Assembly (NCBI GenBank): GCA_015062305.1
Contig: SUUX01000008.1
Coordinates: 1-64,000, forward strand
Source of the DNA: Alphaproteobacteria bacterium
GTDB lineage: Bacteria; Pseudomonadota; Alphaproteobacteria; RF32; CAG-239
Reading direction: 5' to 3'
Length of the DNA: 64,000 bases
Made by a program: the position numbers and the translations under genes. Under the pieces are notes generated by a model. That model was not told the DNA's origin and ran no database searches. It worked only from the letters and a program-made list of their open reading frames with translations. Every line of letters starts with the position of its first letter. The first letter of the stretch is position 1. Shown here piece by piece: positions 59,877 through 64,000 of this stretch.

Positions 59877-61532
59877 GTGTTGTCAAAGTTTTCTAAGGTA
59901 TTTTTGTTTGTTGTTGCTAGCTTGGTTTCTGTTGGAGCAGCGGCTTTTGCGCAAGTAGACCAACAAATAATGGATGCTAGCGCAGAGCAAGCTCAAGGTA
60001 ATTATACGCCAATGAACCTGGGGTATGCTGGTTTCAACTCTTTGGGTATGACACAGGCAGCGTGGCTTGATCCTCTTCAAAACCTAGGTGAGGGACAAAG
60101 CAAACCTGCGTATTCTCGCTATTATTGGTCTCCTGATTTGGTTTTGCCGATTAGAGTAAGGGAAGGTATGATAACTCTGGTTAATTTTCCAGAGTGGGAG
60201 ATGATAGAAGATATCTTCATCGGTGACAATGCAACCTTTGATGGGCAAATATCTGGTCCTAATTCTTTGATGCTATATCCCAGAAAAGGTGCTAATATTG
60301 GTGTTGATACTAACGTAATTGTTTTTGGCCGTTCCGGTAACCGATATGTTTTTTATGTAAAAAGTGAGGCCGTTAATACAGAGCGTTTAACCAATTCTAT
60401 TATAGATATTGATGTCGTCGGTGGTGAAAACGGTGGCGGTCGTGCAAATTTTGGCTCTAAGAGTGGTGGGGTTATAGGCGCCCATGTGGGGGGAACAACA
60501 TCAGGAGGTAAGTCTGTAGATGCCAATTATACCAGACGCTTTCAAGATAGTGATTGGTTAAAGACGATACCTCTGGATCCTTCCAAGTTTAGATTCGATT
60601 TGGAGGTATATGTTCCTAATCCGGATGACGTTGTTATCGCTCCAGAAAGAGTATGGAGAGATGATATCTTTACATATATTGACTTGGGCAAAAAATCTCT
60701 AAACATGATGCAACGTCCTGTGGTTAGTATGATTGTTGAAAGGGTTGAGGTTCCAGTTGGCTTCAGAACTAAAGGTCCGGATAACCGCCTTATTATCGTT
60801 GAAGGCGTAGGCGATCTTGTGCTTAGAAACGGAAAGCGCATTATTTGTATAAAACTGCGTCGTTCTGACGAAAGCGGTTTGGAATATTCTATCGATTCTA
60901 GAGATTATTTACCACCATCTTGGGAGGTGCCAGCTCCATTGCCAGAAAAACAAGGAGAAGTGTCTAATGGTTATCCGCAAACATCTTCAGGCGTTGCTGG
61001 TAACACACATGGTTCGGTTGGATTTTATCCGGCTTCCGGCAATATGTCTGGTACGGGGAATGCCGCAATTGGGCAATACAATATACAGGTTGGACAAAGT
61101 GAAGTAATTGTTCCTCAATATGGGCAGACTTCAGCTAATTCCACATACGGTGGAGGGGTGGCCGGTGAGTTTGACTATAGCAAGATGCAACGTATAAACA
61201 ATTCTGGCAACTCTATCGCCAATGCCTATGGCCGTCAATACGCCTATGGTAGCGGTTTTACAGATGGAATCAATTCTAATATATCCATTGAGTTAGGTAC
61301 AGATGACAATGTCGCTAATCTAGAAAATTTGTGGGACAAATTGTCTTCACAATATAGTACGGAACTTAAAAGGTACGAACCTTTCTTTTCTGTAGATGCT
61401 CCGGCTGATGGCCAAGGAAAAGAATTATTCCATCTCCGTGTCGGGCCTGTTAAGAGTCTGGAGGAAGGAGATAAAACTTGTGGAGTTTTAGGTCGAAACG
61501 GCGTGTTTTGTAGTGTTGTTAGAACCCAGTAA
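59877..61532 (+). CDS. virB9: VirB9 family T4SS protein with C-terminal SPOR-like domain
   Basis: 551 aa, GTG start (59877) eight bases after GGAG. Signal peptide (FLFVVASLVSVGAAAFAQ). VirB9/CagX elements: PIRVREGMITLVNFPEWEMI, MLYPRKGANIGVDTNVIVFG, YVFYVKSEAVNT, then DDIFTYIDLGKKSLNMMQRP. After a Gly/Ser/Tyr-rich spacer (about residues 350-450) a C-terminal SPOR-like domain reads FHLRVGPVKSLEEGDKTCGV, then GRNGVFCSVVRTQ. SPOR domains bind denuded peptidoglycan; a fusion to VirB9 would root the outer-membrane complex to the wall. Longer than normal VirB9 (about 290 aa). Confidence 0.88.
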   Translation: MLSKFSKVFLFVVASLVSVGAAAFAQVDQQIMDASAEQAQGNYTPMNLGYAGFNSLGMTQAAWLDPLQNLGEGQSKPAYSRYYWSPDLVLPIRVREGMITLVNFPEWEMIEDIFIGDNATFDGQISGPNSLMLYPRKGANIGVDTNVIVFGRSGNRYVFYVKSEAVNTERLTNSIIDIDVVGGENGGGRANFGSKSGGVIGAHVGGTTSGGKSVDANYTRRFQDSDWLKTIPLDPSKFRFDLEVYVPNPDDVVIAPERVWRDDIFTYIDLGKKSLNMMQRPVVSMIVERVEVPVGFRTKGPDNRLIIVEGVGDLVLRNGKRIICIKLRRSDESGLEYSIDSRDYLPPSWEVPAPLPEKQGEVSNGYPQTSSGVAGNTHGSVGFYPASGNMSGTGNAAIGQYNIQVGQSEVIVPQYGQTSANSTYGGGVAGEFDYSKMQRINNSGNSIANAYGRQYAYGSGFTDGINSNISIELGTDDNVANLENLWDKLSSQYSTELKRYEPFFSVDAPADGQGKELFHLRVGPVKSLEEGDKTCGVLGRNGVFCSVVRTQ

Positions 61533-61541
61533 AGAGAGACA

Positions 61542-64000
61542 ATGGAGCGAGATAATTTAACAAATTCAGAGAAATATGTAAAGAAAACCAATCGCATTAT
61601 TTTGGCGATTGGTGTTTCTTCATTGCTGATATTTCTTTTTGGGGTAATGTTACTAATCAAAAGCAATAAGAAAATTGATGATTATGAAGATCCTGTCTTC
61701 AATGATAATGCAGATGTTCTTAATTTGGAAGAAACAGGCCCCGTTGCTCAAAATATTGAGTTTACGACAGTTGAAGGAGAGATTCCTTTAACTTCTACTC
61801 CAGACCCTGTTTCTATGGGTGAAGTTGTTTTGGGAACAGACGCCAAAAACGTTCTCACTTTAGGTACAAATGGGCGTGTTGCCATAAAAATTGTTTCTGT
61901 TGAGTTGGCCGATCCTCCCGCAGATGGGTTTGTATATAATAATGGCTGTAATGGCAAAACATTGTCTGGGGATGAAACTTGTAATATTACTATGAGTTGG
62001 GCTCCGGTGGTTGCCGGCAATGTTCAAAATAACTTTATCATATCTTGGTATGAATTAAGCCTGGGGCAGAGCAATATTAAATCAGCCAAAGTTCCTGTGA
62101 TGGGTGCTGCTGTAGTTAAAGAAGATTGCACCCTTTGCGAAAATGTAGATGTATCCGCCACTCGTTCAGAAACATACAAGATAGAGCGTAACGCAATTGG
62201 TCCGGATGGAAAGATAGTCGGCTCTGTTGATGAAGATGGCTATGTTAGAGACGCTAATGGAAATATTATCGGGCGAGTAGGAGCTGATGGGCTAATTGTT
62301 GATGAAGAAGGCAATGTAATCGGTGTTGCCGACAATAGAAGAGCTGTTTATGATGAGTTTGGCAATCTTATAGGCTATGCCAATCCGGATGGAACTGTTG
62401 TGGATCTTGATGGTAACATAATCGGGCGAGTTCTTCCGGATGGAACAGTAATCGGTTTAGATGGAAAAGTTAAAGGAAAAGCCGTCGAAACAGGATTCGT
62501 CTATGACAAAGATGGAAACATCATCGGCAGAGTTTTATCAGATGGCACAGTTGTCGATATGGATGGCAATGTGATAGGCCGTGTTCTGGCAGATGGCACA
62601 GTTGTTGATATGGATGGCAACGCTATCGGCAGCATTACAAAACCCGGAAGAGTCGCTATTGATGAAAATGGCAACCCTATCGGAGTGGTTATGCCCGACG
62701 GTAGTGTAGTTGATAAAGACGGCAACATAATTGGTTATGCAGATAAGGATGGCAAGGTTTCTAAAAAAGGTCTGGCCGGTTCTGTTGGAAAAAAAGTTCG
62801 TCTGGCATATGATAAAGATGGCAAAGTCATCGGATATATTGATGAAGATGGAGTTGTAAGAGATTTCAACGGTAACATTATCGGCAAAATGCTGGAAGAT
62901 GGCACCATTGTCGATAATAATGGCAATATCATAGGAAAAGCTGGAGACTATGTAAATTTAGCCATCGATGAAAATGGCAATATTATCGGATATGTAGCGG
63001 CAGACGGCAAGGTTTACGATTCTAATGGTCGACAAATTGGATTTGTTGGCGAAGACGGAAAAATTTATAACTTAGATGGTAACATTGTTGGTTCCTTGGT
63101 GCAGGGTGGGCAGCTCGTAATTTCTCCTCAAGGAAGTGTTATTGGTGTTTTACAAAATGATGGATCCGTAACCGATGATTCGGGTAAAATTATAGGTAGA
63201 TCTCAACCAAATGGATTTGTTAGATCAATAGAAGCGAGCAAGATTATTGCAAAAGTTGTAAAAGGAGGTTTTGTTGTCGGTTTTGGATGTAAGGAATTAG
63301 GATACCTAGACAATGATGGCAAAATAAAAAAAGGAACAAAGGATACCGGATTAAAAATTAATTTTAATGGCGATGCTATAAATGCAGAAGGAATATATGC
63401 CGGTTCTATTGTTCCTCAAGGTAAGGTTTTTGATAGTGAGTGCCACTATTTAGGACAAACAGACAGTCATGGGATTGTAAAAGATGCCGATAATCGTTAT
63501 GTCGGCTGTACAAATCCAGATGGCAGTGTGCTTAACGAAAAGGGAGAATTTATAGGCCACGTTGCATATCAAGGTCCTGTTGTCGACTATGATGGTAAAT
63601 ATCTGGGCTCAATTAACGATGATCACATTGTTGTTAATGCCGCCGGTTTGCCGATAGGGTGTGTCGGATTACACGGTGAAGTCTTCGGCAATAAAGGTAT
63701 ATTTGTCGGTTCTGTTGTTAAGGCTCTTCATGGATACGATATGCAGGGTAAATATATGGGAGAGATTGGATCTGACGCTACATTAAAAAGGTATGGTTCG
63801 GCCGATTCTGTACTATCTTCATCAGGATTATTGTTAGATAAGAATAATCAAATAATTGGAATTTCTTTGCCGGAAAAGACCTCTATCATTGGTGCTCAAA
63901 ACCAAATCTTAGGTCGATTATTTCCAGATGGAGAAATATACGATTCCAAAGGTGTTTCTCAAGGATATCTTAAAAATGGAGGTTTGGGATTTGTCGGAAA
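61542..64000 (+). CDS. VirB10-position protein with Ig-like domain and 17-residue repeats (partial)
   Basis: 819 codons seen, open to the window end. ATG at 61542 after AAAGAGAGACA. Cytoplasmic tail, TM (ILAIGVSSLLIFLFGVMLLI), a linker, an Ig-like ASH/choice-of-anchor D domain (residues ~80-190: VVLGTDAKNVLTLGTNGRVA, NGCNGKTLSGDETCNITMSW), then about thirty 17-residue repeats of form DxDGxVxDxxGNxIGxV (for example DEDGYVRDANGNIIGRV). The topology and place after virB9 fit VirB10/TrbI/DotG, whose conserved C-terminal barrel would lie beyond 64000. Until that is seen the family call is inference; repeats recall DotG's repeat rod in arrangement, not sequence. Confidence 0.75.
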   Translation, partial: MERDNLTNSEKYVKKTNRIILAIGVSSLLIFLFGVMLLIKSNKKIDDYEDPVFNDNADVLNLEETGPVAQNIEFTTVEGEIPLTSTPDPVSMGEVVLGTDAKNVLTLGTNGRVAIKIVSVELADPPADGFVYNNGCNGKTLSGDETCNITMSWAPVVAGNVQNNFIISWYELSLGQSNIKSAKVPVMGAAVVKEDCTLCENVDVSATRSETYKIERNAIGPDGKIVGSVDEDGYVRDANGNIIGRVGADGLIVDEEGNVIGVADNRRAVYDEFGNLIGYANPDGTVVDLDGNIIGRVLPDGTVIGLDGKVKGKAVETGFVYDKDGNIIGRVLSDGTVVDMDGNVIGRVLADGTVVDMDGNAIGSITKPGRVAIDENGNPIGVVMPDGSVVDKDGNIIGYADKDGKVSKKGLAGSVGKKVRLAYDKDGKVIGYIDEDGVVRDFNGNIIGKMLEDGTIVDNNGNIIGKAGDYVNLAIDENGNIIGYVAADGKVYDSNGRQIGFVGEDGKIYNLDGNIVGSLVQGGQLVISPQGSVIGVLQNDGSVTDDSGKIIGRSQPNGFVRSIEASKIIAKVVKGGFVVGFGCKELGYLDNDGKIKKGTKDTGLKINFNGDAINAEGIYAGSIVPQGKVFDSECHYLGQTDSHGIVKDADNRYVGCTNPDGSVLNEKGEFIGHVAYQGPVVDYDGKYLGSINDDHIVVNAAGLPIGCVGLHGEVFGNKGIFVGSVVKALHGYDMQGKYMGEIGSDATLKRYGSADSVLSSSGLLLDKNNQIIGISLPEKTSIIGAQNQILGRLFPDGEIYDSKGVSQGYLKNGGLGFVG
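62196..64000 (+). repeat. Roughly thirty 51-bp-period coding repeats
   Basis: From about residue 219 of the VirB10-position gene to the right edge, the 17-residue unit recurs with conserved DG and GN.IG positions; some units (DGTVVDMDGNVIGRV, DGTVVDMDGNAIGSI) are nearly identical and adjacent, others decayed or with an insertion (about 62755-62810). Confidence 0.8.

Noticed and set aside
62501..62932. Minus-strand frames rich in Pro/Ser/Leu opposite the 17-residue repeats
   Set aside because: Reverse shadows of the tandem repeat; the plus strand is open throughout with ribosome site and anchor.
27634..64000. Dot/Icm (type IVB) secretion system
   Set aside because: The ATPase at 27634 and the repeat protein at the right edge recall DotB and DotG, but the ordered VirB3, VirB4, VirB8, VirB9 genes mark a VirB-type system and no DotC/D/H/I was seen.

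Overview
The window reads as a chromosomal segment of an AT-rich Gram-negative bacterium, most likely a fast-diverging, host-associated alphaproteobacterium. Reasons: the rpmH-rnpA-yidD-yidC-engB block, an autotransporter barrel, lipoproteins, a gene resembling rquA (rhodoquinone synthesis, typical of alpha/betaproteobacteria with low-oxygen metabolism), an ELM1-family protein, an alphaproteobacterial-style SPOR tail on VirB9, and type IVb pilus plus VirB-type secretion genes. The host-associated or gut label is inference from gene style; taxonomy was not computed.

Layout. 1-27.6 kb is mainly housekeeping: the 3' end of an autotransporter; cmk; a small operon of secreted protein, rsmE, NarL-type regulator, Hpt-like protein and RquA-like methyltransferase; ELM1; two small secreted proteins; a CbpA-like DnaJ protein; a DUF1349 protein; engB-yidC-yidD-rnpA-rpmH on the minus strand with a clear promoter; TrmN6-like methyltransferase; mntP; acyl-ACP thioesterase; an RNase J-like metallo-beta-lactamase protein; a lytic transglycosylase; N-formylglutamate amidohydrolase; tRNA-Val; murI; a phosphoglycerate-mutase-family enzyme; an SH3 protein; an M20 peptidase; tRNA-Arg(CCT) followed by a 179-bp tandem duplication of its own 3' end; a nitronate monooxygenase-like enzyme; a vWA-PP2C-kinase triad; a TlpA-like protein and gpt.

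27.6-39.4 kb (minus strand) is a type IVb (R64 thin pilus-like) assembly locus, transcribed in the order TcpQ/PilL-like, PilN secretin, PilO, PilP, PilQ ATPase, PilR, two pilin-like proteins, then a PilT/DotB-like ATPase. A separate OmpA-like envelope protein gene (37.85-39.4 kb) precedes it.

39.7-64.0 kb (plus strand) is a VirB-type type IV secretion locus in the order VirB2, VirB2-like, a giant 1752-aa VirB2-like coiled-coil protein, VirB3, VirB4, five secreted coiled-coil or unknown proteins (one of 1449 aa) where VirB5/VirB6 are usually found, VirB8, VirB7-like lipoprotein, a second VirB8, VirB9 with SPOR tail, and a VirB10-position protein with an Ig-like domain and about thirty 17-residue repeats that runs off the window. 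No VirB6, VirB11, VirD4 coupling protein or relaxase is visible, so protein export or adhesion is as likely as DNA transfer. The main candidate for an undescribed system is this elaborated T4SS, with its very long pilin-fusion and coiled-coil components, facing a pilus locus across one 310-bp divergent regulatory region.

Starts were adjusted from the longest open frame where a Shine-Dalgarno sequence or family convention favoured another codon; each such case is stated.
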